A stretch of 64,000 nt of DNA from Lojkania enalia (Eukaryota; Ascomycota; Dothideomycetes; Pleosporales). The stretch is from positions 178,350 through 242,349 of the forward strand of contig ML986632.1 of assembly GCA_010094045.1 (NCBI GenBank), in the 5' to 3' direction. The notes under the pieces were generated by a model. That model saw only the letters and a list, made by a program, of their open reading frames with translations, was not told where the DNA came from and made no database searches. The position numbers were made by a program, and so were the translations under genes. This document shows, piece by piece, positions 21,354-31,867 of the stretch. Position 1 is the first letter of the stretch. The number at the start of each line of letters is the position of its first letter.

Positions 21354-22761
21354 TTCGAGTGTCTGGGATTGTGGAAAGGAGGAGGAAAAGTTAAAGAAGG
21401 CCCATTAGCAATACTGCCGGCAACGCTACGCCGATTCACCGCCAGTATGATAACGGATGGTCGCTGAAGGCCTCAAAGCTGCGCGCATATCTCCGCTTCA
21501 AACCGAGGCTGGGTCTCGGTTGGACTTGCCCAAATGAGTGCAGACGATGGGCCAAGAGTGGGAGCTCTTGCTCTTGCCTCGTCAACTTTTGAATTTGAAG
21601 GTGTAAAGACTCTTTCCAACCAAGCATCGCATTTGAGACTACAACTGGTCTACTTGCCTGTGACCTGCCCAGCAACAGCGCTGCGACTCAGCTTCAGCGC
21701 ATGTCATGCCATCCCACGCGAGTGTCAGCCAACTCAACGCGCCAGCATGGACCTTCGACTATCCTTTCTCCAGTCGCGTCCGGCTGTGTGCTATTAAAGG
21801 GACTAGAGATCATTCAAGGCTATTCTTTCACTGAAGGAAATAGGTTCATCAATATGGCAAATCGCAGCCTATCAATCGAATCACCCTGCTGGTCGCATAC
21901 GCCAGCCACCTATTGAGCATATATCGTGTAAATGCACCGTGTCCCTCTAGCAACACATCTCTGAGCGACAAGTCGAACAACTAAGGCAAGCTGTTACCCT
22001 GAGACATCTGATTGAGCCTCAACCTTTTCTAAGCATAGTTCCCGCGCGCGATGCTGGTCGAAAAGCTGAAGTGGGCCGGCCGAAGCCAGACCTGATCCGC
22101 ATCCTCAACTGTCGTCCACCAGATTGATGAAGCGAACCATGGCTTCAGATCCCTTAGAGCCGCTTAAGATATCTTGTTCTTGAGTGGTTCCAGCCCTCTC
22201 TGTGGCCAGACTACATGTTTGATACGACAGGGTCTCGTTATGCTGTAGCCGCCCACAGGCGTCCGTGCGGCCATTCGCTAAACTCGGACATTTTCTGAAG
22301 CATCGTGATGCACAGCTCCTATTGGTAGGACCAGCGACTACTCGAAATTTCATGAAACGAGCATCTGAAGCTTGTAAGAATAGCAATTGGTGACTGGGTT
22401 CGGCCATCTCTTTGTCTACGGTATTGTTGAGATGGACAACGGAAGATGGGTATTTAAGACGGGCTCTAGGTAGCTCCCAGAACCATAATCAATCACTTCA
22501 GCATCTACACCAGTACGCTACGAGTTTCCTTTTCTCTTTCTTTTATTTTCATTGCTTCCTTATCGTTGGGTCAGACATCATTCATTCAAAAGTGTTCTGT
22601 CAACACACAATCTCTTTTCCTGCTGGCAGATATACGTCCATTCTTTGCTACTTAAGCTACTCTTCTGGCCGTCAACAACTTCCCGTCTTTGACAGACGCG
22701 CTCCGTCTTCACCGAAATCTTTCGACCCTTTGCATCCAATATCCAACTCTCTTCAGCCGCC
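21354..22761. other. Divergent intergenic region between amidase and MARVEL-like gene
   Basis: About 1.4 kb that must hold the amidase promoter and the promoter and leader of the gene at 22762. A TATTTAAG at 22449-22456 is a candidate TATA element for the plus-strand gene with a leader of about 280 nt rich in CT. Open frames present have no domain. Confidence 0.45.
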
Positions 22762-23460
22762 ATGCCTGTCCCAAGCTACGGTGCTATGCCATTGAGCAAG
22801 ACTTTCCTCTTGGTGCGAGTTCTTCAAGTTATTTCCATGCTCATCATTATTGGTTTGACGTCCAACTTTGTTTCGCTCATCGTCTCGACTGGCGTGGAGC
22901 CTCCTAAGGAGTTTGTCGGGACCCTCAGCGTGGTATGTAGCCCGTCATGGGCGGTTGTAACTAAGCTAATCATACTCCAGGCCTGCATTGCAACCCTCTA
23001 TATCCTGGTCAGCATCGCTTTCTTCTGGTCTGAAGCCAACCTTGGTCTTTTGGTTATGGCCGGTGTTGACAGCCTTCTGCTTATCGCTTTTATCGTCGTC
23101 GCGGTTACGGTCGGCAAGCCGCTTTCATTCCTCAACTGCTATGTTATTGGAAAGGCCTCAAAAGCAGCTGAAGCTGCGTCTGCTTATGCCTTTACGATGT
23201 CTGTGACCGAGAACCTTAACACCATGGGATCAACCCTTGGCTTGGGCAACTGGGCTGGCGCTACAAAATCCAACTGCTTTCAGTCGAAGACTATATGGGG
23301 CCTGAGCATTGCGCTTTGGTATGTCACAAGCCTCATAATGAGCAGACGACGCCTTCTAATACGTCACAGCATCCTGTTCACTACATCCTGTGTCCTTCTC
23401 CCGACGCTCTGGTACAAGAACAAGAAGGCCAACACCGCCCCCAAGACGGTCGAAGCCTAA
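22762..23460 (+). CDS. MARVEL-like four-pass membrane protein (199 aa)
   Basis: Three exons: 22762-22932, 22981-23318, 23370-23460 (600 nt). Predicted membrane segments: about 17-40 (VLQVISMLIIIGLTSNFVSL), about 58-75 (ACIATLYILVSIAFFW), about 80-103 (GLLVMAGVDSLLLIAFIVVA) and about 165-185 across the last junction (IWGLSIAL then ILFTTSCVLL), with an extracellular loop containing NCY and SNCF cysteines. This topology is that of fungal MARVEL-domain proteins, which sit in plasma or secretory membranes. The tail YKNKKANTAPKTVEA is basic and cytosolic. Intron 1 is 48 nt, a multiple of three without a stop, so retention would insert 16 residues between the first two membrane segments. Confidence 0.85.
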   Translation: MPVPSYGAMPLSKTFLLVRVLQVISMLIIIGLTSNFVSLIVSTGVEPPKEFVGTLSVVCSPSWAVVTKLIILQACIATLYILVSIAFFWSEANLGLLVMAGVDSLLLIAFIVVAVTVGKPLSFLNCYVIGKASKAAEAASAYAFTMSVTENLNTMGSTLGLGNWAGATKSNCFQSKTIWGLSIALWYVTSLIMSRRRLLIRHSILFTTSCVLLPTLWYKNKKANTAPKTVEA

Positions 23461-24735
23461 AGGCCACCGCGCAATGCAGCAGCAGACGAGCCATACTAAT
23501 CCTAAACCTGCACGCATCAAACAACAAAAGGAGCGACCAGCTAAGCACGGCTCCTCACTAGTCGCCAAACATAATTCAACAAATCACCAAAGATAGGCAG
23601 CATTGGGAAGGGAGTTCTTGGGTTTCAGTCATTACCGATCGGCAGTAGGCGCTCTGCTTGGTTTTTCTTTGTCGGTCCTTTTTCAGGCATTTAATGCCTC
23701 TAATCCTAATGGGTCGTAATCGGGGGAAAGGGGTACCTAGTAACAATCAATAAAAATTTTTTGCAGTCGCATGCTGTTGAGATCGGATGCTGTAGTGCTG
23801 ATTACACGTATTGCCATCGAGTAACCCGGCGGTTGCGAAGTAGTTCGCCCGAGACCGGATTGTTGGTAGGCTGAAGCGACAAATTACACCAAGCGCTACT
23901 AGTGTGGATACAATGGTTATCGGGGCAGCCCCGGGAGTTTCTGGAGTGGAATGCATCACGGCATGAAAAGACTGTTATCTTGGGAGTGACTTTTGGGGGC
24001 TGGGTAGTGACTAGACCATGTGAGGGGCTGTCGTGCATCGGCGACAAGCGAACATGCGGAGCTCGTCAAAAGCAAAGAAAATTTGCTGCAGACGTGCACG
24101 ATGGCCATAGCTCCCATACTCCTGACTCGCGCCCGTCATTGGCTGCGAATATCGGAGTGTATCTGTGGCGGCTGCTCGCTGATAATGGACTATCTTGATC
24201 GCAATCGAGATGACAACGGGAGAATCGCAAGGTGGAAGGGGAGGACGGGCATCGAAGGGAGGCAAATTCTTCGCAGATGGGCCGAAAGAGCGTATCCAGA
24301 TGCGGCGGGAGATGCATGATGGGCAGTGTTTGGACGTAGGTAGTCCGGAGAGCATGGTACAATGCTTGCGGTCACGCGGCGTGCCTCTTCCTCCCGCCGC
24401 ATCGCAACCAAGGGCCAAGCCCACGATCCAGTTCCTTCCCCGCCCGTCGCAATTCGCCCGCCATGTATAAGGACCCTGCTGGCACTGCCGCCGGCCAATA
24501 TCCTCACTCCTCCTCTTGTCATCCGCGGCGTTCCTGTCGTCGTCCAGAGCCAGTCCACCAATTGCCCGCGGACACCGCGCTGGCCTAAGACGTCATTGGC
24601 CTATCGCACTTCGACCATCAAGAGCTGCGGGCGATCCACTACCGCGACATCACCACCGGCCTTTCCACGCCCGCTAGCATTGTGCTCTAGATTACTGTAT
24701 ATCTTCGACGCCGTTCGAGTGGGGAAGCTGGCGCC
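23461..24735. other. Intergenic region, no gene seen
   Basis: About 1.3 kb between two plus-strand genes. Several overlapping GC-rich frames between 24000 and 24760 on both strands show no domain, as expected near a promoter. It presumably contains the MFS transporter promoter. Confidence 0.45.
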
Positions 24736-26678
24736 ATGTCTTTGTCAGAGAGGTTGACGACGATGGAGGAGTATGAGCCATGGAGCAGAGAAGCGAGCCC
24801 GGACTCGAGACATCGGAAGATGAGCTTCAATCCCGTGGGCACCTGGACCCCGGCCGCGCACGAGGAGCCCGTGGGCGCGTTCGAGGTTCCGCAGTGGAAG
24901 CGAATCTGTAAGTATACTTCGTGTCGTCCTTGCTTCTGAGCGCAGCGGCTAACATCGGTTAGTGCAAGTCGTTTCTGCCGTGATATACTGTCTCTTTGCC
25001 GCCGGCGTCGTCTTCGGATTCGCTGCGATAAAGCCCGTACTGATAAGAGAGGGAGTGTATCGAGACCAGTGTACAAAGCAGGAGCTGGATGACAATGTGC
25101 GCGTGTGCTACGCGCAGGATCTGCGGTCAGTATCAATCCGAACTGCCTTGGGAGACTCGCTGGCTGACAACTTTGCAGGCTCAACCTTATGTTCACCGTC
25201 GCGGCCGTTTCCACGAACGTAGTTGCCCTCCCTGTTGGCACCATCCTCGATCGCTATGGTCCCCGTGTCTGCGGCATAATAGGCGCCATCAGTATCACGA
25301 CCGGGTCGCTCCTGTTCGCTTTTGCGTGGAACATGTCCGTTGACGGATATATTCCCGGCTATCTCTTTCTTGCATTGGGTGGTCCATTTACCTTCATCTC
25401 GTCTTTTCAACTTAGCAACACCTTCCCGCAATATTCGGGGCTCATCCTCGCGCTTCTGACCGGAGCGTTTGATACCTCGAGCGCCATCTTCTTGTTCTAC
25501 CGGCTGATCTATCAAGCTACAGATGGCGCCTTCTATCCCAAGAAGTTCTTCCTCGTCTATCTCGTGGTCCCAGTCTACATCCTTATCGTCCAAGTATTCG
25601 TCATGCCTGCAAGTTCTTACAAGACCGTCGGCGAGCTGGTCCACCAAGCCGAGGATAGCTCCGGCGATATCCACGATTCGGATGACGACATCGAGGACCC
25701 ATCCATTATCCAACGCCTCCGAGAAGCGCGGCGTGTACACCGTGAGAGCGTCGTCAGCGAAATTACGGAATTGTTGGGAACAAAGGACGGTGCGGAGCAA
25801 AGCAAGAAGGAAGAGAAGAAGAAGAACGTCTCTGGCGTATGGGGCGCCCTTCACGGCTGCACTGCCGCTGAACAGATTAGATCACCTTGGTTCATCCTCA
25901 TCACGCTCTTCACCGTGGTACAGATGCTGCGTATCAACTACTTCGTTGCCACAATTCGAGCCCAGTATGTCTACCTATTGGGTAATTACGAGGAAGCGGT
26001 TGCAATCAATAACTTCTTCGACGTCGCGCTCCCACTTGGCGGCGTGATTGCTGTCCCGTTCATTGGTATCATCCTCGACAATACTAGCACGCCATTCTGT
26101 CTAGGTCTACTAGTCACGCTTGCGACGGCTATTGGTATCTTCGGCGTCATTCCTCAGACATGGGCTGCATATGTTAATATCTGCCTATTCGTCATCTACC
26201 GTCCGCTATACTACACCACCGTTTCGTAAGTTCCCCCTCCCCACCCATTTGATTCCATTCCATTCCTCCTCTCAAATCCTAACACTATTATCATAGAGAC
26301 TACGCCGCAAAAGTTTTTGGTTTCGCTACCTTTGGAAAGGTCTACGGCCTCATCATCTGTCTAGCTGGCCTCTTTAACTTCGCCCAATCTGCCCTCGATG
26401 CCCTGACTCATAAGGTTTTTAATAATAACCCCGTCCCAGTGAATATCATCTTACTGTCCCTTGCCTTGCTGATAGGCAGCTTTTTGGTCGGCTATGTCTA
26501 TAGGAAGAGCTGGAAGATCCATAGGGAGAACTTGGAAGCGGAGGCCGATGGCGCGAGAGAGGTGCTTATGCCAGATGCGAATGCGAATGGGATCCACGGC
26601 ACGGATTACGGGGCTATGAATGGGCATGGGGATGAGGAGAGTCGGGGCAGGAGCCTAAATATGACCAGGGGATTTTGA
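24736..26678 (+). CDS. Major facilitator superfamily transporter, FMP42/SLC43-like (587 aa)
   Basis: Four exons: 24736-24907, 24963-25125, 25179-26225, 26297-26678 (1764 nt). A polar N-terminal ~58 residues precede the first helix (LQVVSAVIYCLFAAGVVFGF). Eleven or twelve hydrophobic segments follow in two bundles, split by a ~95-residue acidic then basic cytosolic loop (SGDIHDSDDDIEDPSI, KKEEKKKN). GTILDRYGPRVCGIIGA is the MFS loop-2/3 signature (D-R-x-G-P-R). This arrangement, with the DQC and VCY cysteines in the first outer loop, is that of fungal FMP42-like proteins related to the SLC43 amino-acid transporters. The substrate is unknown. The tail after YVYRKSWKIHREN is cytosolic and polar. 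The start follows GCGCC and is the first ATG of the frame. Confidence 0.9.
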
Positions 26679-27040
26679 ATGGGTGGGGGGTTTGATTACT
26701 AGTTTTGGTTCATGCGATTTCTATGATTTGCGGATTTGGCATGGCGTGGTGTTTTTGGCGGTTTGCTCTTTTTTTTTTTTTTTTTTTTTTCCTCCTGGCA
26801 TTTTTGAGAATAGGCGTTGCCGCACGTAAATTGGAATCAAGATCAAGGAAGCAAGAGGAGGATGGCGGCCATGATTGGCACGAAAGCGTGATAACTGCAT
26901 ATATTTAGAATTGTAGATGACGCGTACAGTCGAGATGCACGAATGTAAATATGCATATACATACGTACTCACGTCTATGAAAATTTCTACACATATACAT
27001 TCCATAACCCAGGCTCATCTAACGGGGTAGAGAATCACAA
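26679..27040. other. Spacer between convergent genes, contains T22
   Basis: 362 bp with T22 at 26769-26790. It holds the 3' ends of the MFS gene and of the Nudix gene; nothing else seen. Confidence 0.5.
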
Positions 27041-28476
27041 TCATAGTTTCCCCGTCCCGGGCCCCAGGACGTCTTCCCGCCGCCTCACATCCACATCCCG
27101 GGGGCCCTCTTTCTTGAACTTGGTTGTGACGACCCATGCCCTGAGCCCGCGTCTGCGTGTGTCCAGCGCCTCGACCTCCTGACCGGGCTTCTCGAGCGTT
27201 AGGACGGCGGTGTATTTATCCACGCCCCGGCCCACGCCATCCTGATCCCGTTGCCCATACTCCCCTTTGCCCAACACCGTGGGCGAGATGCACGCATCCG
27301 CGAACGAGACTTCCTCTTCGCCGTCGTAGAAGCGTGGAGTCCGGAGGTATGCGAGGAGTCGGTCGCGCTCGAGTTGCAGGGCCGCGGGGTTAGGGATCGG
27401 AGACGAGGGGGATGTGACTGTAGGGGAGAGGTAGGGGGATAGGAGGAGCGTAAGGAAGAATTGGGGCGGGAAGAGGATAATGCGGTTCTGACGTGCGAGG
27501 TCGATCCATTTATTGGCTGGTAGGAAGCGGGCGGCAGTGTGCTCGATGCCGCCGTCGTGGGTGGGGGTTGGGATTATGACTTCGGCGTCTGGGGAGAGAC
27601 CGGAGGAGGGGGGTGTGCTTTTTCCTTCATTCGTATTGCTTGTGTTATAATTGGTATTGGGGTTGTTGGCACTGGTACTGTGTGTATCGCTCGCTGTGTT
27701 CCTCGTCCCGGACCCGGAGCCCAAGGGTAGGAAATATATATACATTTGTGTTGAGAAGCGCTTGGGCACATTTGCCGGCGTGATCCACCGTGTGAACGGT
27801 ATCAAGCTCTCGACATCGGCCTCGCACCCCCATCGCACCAGCAACTCGCCGAATCGCACTCGCCCGGCGTGCACCGCTTTGCGCCCTTCTTCCCGATCCA
27901 CGTCACTTATCTCGGTGAAGAGTTTCCCAGTCTTCTTGTTCCTAGCGAGCAGGATTCCACACTCTTCGAAAGTCTCGCGAATCGCTGCGAGACGGTATGC
28001 TGGGCCGTCTTGATGCCGTTCGGGGGAGTCGGGCGGGGGGATTGCGCCGTCATGCGTGGAGGAGAGGGCGCCGCCGGGGAAGACGTGTGCTGAGGCGAAG
28101 GAAGAGGATGTTTGGACGCGGCGGAGGAAGAGGATTTGGTTCGTCGGCGAAATTAAGAGGACACTGTATGTCGTGAGCGTGCCGTTTATAACATATCGAA
28201 GGGGAGTGGTGTGGCATACCTAGAACTCGGTCTTGGGACTGAAAGCGTTTTGGATGGCTTCTTATAGGGCGTATGGTCTGCTGGTGTGCTCATGTTGTGT
28301 CTTCTGAAAATAAGGCTACGATTCGGTGCAATTGAGGGCGTATGAAGCTTGTTGCAGAATGTACTGGAACGACTTTGAACTTGGGTAGAAGGCGCGGTAA
28401 TCGGATTGTAGGACACTGTCGGACGAAGTCGAGTAACTTTAGCTAGGGAGAGGGTGTGCCAGCAGCGAGGTAGCAT
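27041..28476 (-). CDS. Nudix hydrolase, NUDT19/CoA-diphosphatase-like, with optional mitochondrial presequence (459 or 398 aa)
   Basis: Two exons: 28476-28220 and 28163-27041 (1380 nt). The Nudix core is in exon 2: FPGGALSS, then AAIRETFEECGILLA, which fits the REx2EExG(I/L) catalytic helix binding Mg2+. The separation between these parts and the long C-terminal region with FTRWITPANVPKRFSTQMY and a distal FADACISPTVL are features of NUDT19/RP2p-like hydrolases, which act on CoA derivatives in peroxisomes or mitochondria. Two in-frame starts exist: ATG 28476 adds 61 residues rich in Arg, Ser and Thr without Asp or Glu until the Asp just after the second ATG, resembling a mitochondrial presequence; ATG 28293 (MSTPADHTPYKK) gives a soluble form. 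A Ser/Thr/Asn-rich insert lies after YFLPLGSGSG. No C-terminal SKL peroxisomal signal is present (end GTGKL). Confidence 0.88.
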
Positions 28477-28866
28477 AGTATGCCGAATGAGAAGAATTTC
28501 ATGTGCTGCGCTGACCGGCCAATGCTATGTGGTTGGTGAGCAGTTGAAGCGACGCGGGGAGCTTTCGAGATGCCGAGGTTGGAGCACAGCTTCTAGGTCA
28601 GGACAAGGCGCTTGCGCGCAAGATTCGAGGCCTAGCAAAGGATTTTCAACTTAGGTATTATTACGAGTCAGACACATTGACATTTCGGTGCCACAAAAAA
28701 ACGAATAATCAATGAACGCGCGAGTAAATGGATTCAAGCCTGAAAAATCGTTGGTATCATTGCTTTTTTGCCTCTACGTGATCGTGAAACCATACATCAA
28801 AGTCATCCTCTAGTCAAGCCAAGAAATTAATACCGCGGAACGCCTACCATATGCGAGTCAATTGCT
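28477..28866. other. Promoter of the Nudix gene and 3' end of the IMPDH gene
   Basis: 390 bp between two minus-strand genes in tandem. No gene seen. Confidence 0.5.
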
Positions 28867-30750
28867 TTACGAATACAGCTTCTTGTCAAAGCTGTGCAAT
28901 CCATGGACGTTACCCTCAGCCTGGGCGCTAGCGGTTCGAAGCTCAAATCTTACGGTGCTGTCAATCACACCCTGCCTGAGCTCTGAGAGACTCTTAACAC
29001 CAATGTCCTGAAGAGAGTGCTGAACACCCGCCATGAGGTAAGGGACGAACTTGTTGATAGAGCCACGGTCCTGAACGGAACCCGATACACCCTGGGCGAC
29101 GAGAATGCGGTCACCCTCAGAAAAGTAGCGCGCAGTACCAGCATTGCTAGCCTTTGCGTTCTTGCTACCGGCACCAGCTTTCTTGTCTTCCATGGCATCG
29201 ATGCTACCCATGCCGCGATAGGCTTTGACAAGCTGGCCATCGCGACTGACAAAGTACTGTCCTGGTGATTCCGTGGTACCGGCGAGCAAACCGCCCATCA
29301 TGACCGTGGACGCACCCAACGCAAGGCCCTTGACAATGTGACCTACGTTTTGAATGCCACCATCGGCGATGCAAGGGACACCGAAACGCCTTGCAAACGA
29401 GGTGACGTTGAAGACTGATGTTGCCTGTGGCCTGCCAACAGCCATGACCTCCTGGGTGATGCAAGCGCTTCCACTTCCCATACCAATTCGGAGGCCATCA
29501 ACGCCAGCAGCAATGAGAGCGGCGGCTTGCTCTCGAGTGACCACATTTCCCCCGATCACGTCGAGGCCCGGGTACTTCTCTTTGATGTACTTAATCATTT
29601 CAATTTGATACGTGCTGTTACCTTGGCTACTGTCGAGGATCACGATATCAAGGCCCGCATCGACAAGCTGCTGAAGACGAATCTTGTCCTCAGGGCGGGT
29701 ACCAATGGCAGCAGCAGCAATGAGCTGCTTGGAGTGGGGAAGCTTCGAGGCGAGAGGGTAGTGGAGGTTCTTCATCAAGTCGGAGCGAGACAGCAATGCA
29801 ATAAGATTTCCAGATTCGTCAACAATTGGAAGCTTGCCCTTCTTGGACTTACTGAGAATGTCATTGGCTTCTTTCAACTCTATACCCTGGCGTGCGGTGA
29901 CGAGATCAGTCGACATGACAGCAGTGACGGGATCATCCAAGTTGTCGTGGAACTGGATATCACGAGGAGTGATTATACCGAGAAGCTTAGATCGGAGAGT
30001 ACCATTCTCTAAGGCCATTTGTCAGCTTTGTCAAGCATGATGCTAAAAGTATCATGGCAAGCGAGGATTTGTATCAGACAGAAATCTCCATAATTCCACA
30101 GCACGACGGAGTCGTTGCGGATGAACGAAAGTTAAAAGGGCAAAGATTGTTCATCATGTTGGGATGTATGACATGGATAAATTGCATGTGCTCACCCGTG
30201 ACTGGGAAGCCGCCAAACCCCCATTTCTCCTTCAACGCCTTGGCTTCCGCAACGGTCGTTTTGGGTGAAATAACGACAGGGTCGGAGATGAAGCCATTCT
30301 CGAACCGCTTCACTTTGCGAACCATATCCGCCTGTTCGTCAGCGGAGCAGTTGTGATGGATGACGCCCAAGCCACCGAGGAGGGCCAAGTGGATGGCCAT
30401 CTTCTCCTCGGTAACCGTGTCCATTGGTGACGAGATGAAAGGGGTCTTGAGGGTAATCCTCTTCGTGATTGGGGTGTCGAGGGAAACATCGGAGGCAGGG
30501 AAGCCTAGATCGAAGGATTAGGGACGTGTTGTAAGGGCAGAGTCGAAATTTGTAGCGACATACCGATGTAGCCTGGGAGCATAAGGAAATCGTTGTACGT
30601 CAGTCCGCCGTTAGTTTTGGAGTCAATGAGAGTATAAACATCGATGCCATCACGCTGTGAGTACTCGTTCTTGAGCACATCGAGGGCGTTGGAGTAGTCT
30701 AGGACATTGTTGGCGCCGTTGGCCTTGGAGTCGCCGTTTAGGATGGGCAT
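28867..30750 (-). CDS. Inosine-5'-monophosphate dehydrogenase (545 aa)
   Basis: Three exons: 30750-30564, 30504-30196, 30008-28867 (1638 nt). It catalyses the NAD-dependent oxidation of IMP to XMP, the committed step of GTP synthesis. [13 protein letters not shown] near the N terminus, the pair of CBS domains (about 125-245; FGGFPVTENG spans the second splice) and the catalytic loop [15 protein letters not shown] with Cys348 are all present, followed by [20 protein letters not shown] and GMGS flap residues. The length is that of fungal IMPDH. The preceding TTG in frame (30774) is not needed; the ATG at 30748-30750 gives [12 protein letters not shown]. No second paralogue is seen, so it is likely the housekeeping copy rather than a mycophenolic-acid resistance copy, but that needs the rest of the genome. 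Confidence 0.97.
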
Positions 30751-31867
30751 GACGGGTAAGGGACAGCTTCTCAAGGAACAGAGAAGTAAGTAATAAAAAT
30801 GTAGGCTTAAAGAAACAGACCGTAGTATAAAGGCAACACTATGGCCGGGGAAAAGTGGTGAGCTTTTCCCAAGAGCAAGAAGTTTGCGGGCGCGCGAAAG
30901 AATTTATGTGGGGAGTGGCGGCCGAGGATTACATAAGCGACTAGTCGTATTCTGGATAGCCTCGAGTCCGAAGCGGGCATTACCCGCGCCGATGCGGTAC
31001 CACCACAGAAGGCCGCGTTCGATGAGGCTATAGTGTCTCCCAATGTTGGACTATGGTTGGAGAGGAGAGATAGAAAATCGAAAACCGTCACTCGCGACCT
31101 AAAGGCATGGTTGGCCGGTGAAAACCCTGCGAGGTTCTCATGGAACCGTGAAGGTCCGACACAACGCTGAAGCTCGCATTTAGCGCTATGCAACGCTACC
31201 TAACCTTGCGCCTCTATCTATTGTAAAGGTATACTAAGCAGATGGCGGATGTCCATATATGACTATTGTGCGGCTTATATCCACAGATTTCTACTCGTGA
31301 GAACGATGGTAGCTAAACAGGTAGGGGGGGAAACACAAGGAAGCGATCAACGACCGATGTCAGAATAGACGAGACTTATTAAAATGCCTATGGCATCGAA
31401 GCGCTGGAGCGTGAATCAAGGCTTCGCGCGCTGCCGAAGCTTGTTTCGAGGCCGGTCTCGGGCGTTTTGCTGGAGTTGGCCGCAGCGGGGCGATCGCCAA
31501 GCGCGAGGCGGTCGCGATAGCAACCAAAACAGTAAACACAGCATTATCTGCCCGAAACCTCGTAGTGCCGGTCTCGTCGTCGCTGCGTCCCCATCTGCTA
31601 TCGCCAGTCCACATTCCTCACCACCTTCTTTGGCCAGGCGGACATTTCTGCTCGGCACGGTCAATTGGCCCTTTTTTGACAGCATTTTGTCGGGTCCCTT
31701 AGGTTCGTAGTTGAGGCCGGCGCCTTCCATCTCCCTTATAATATCACGGCCTCAACAACGGCCGCTCGACCGTCAACTACGAGAACAAACGCGCGTATCC
31801 TCCGCCTCGTACAACGTATGCCGTGCCGGCCCACATTTGGGAACTACGGCCCATCTCTGCGCTCACC
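30751..31867. promoter_or_regulatory. Divergent promoter region between IMPDH and IQGAP genes
   Basis: 1117 bp between oppositely oriented start codons. It must contain both promoters. Open frames on both strands between 31360 and 31860 are GC-rich chance frames; the plus-strand one starting at a GTG at 31823 is the upstream extension of the IQGAP frame and is not needed. Confidence 0.5.

Noticed and set aside
31823..31867. N-terminal extension of the IQGAP frame by 15 residues
   Set aside because: It begins with GTG, not ATG, and the first ATG at 31868 gives a natural start.
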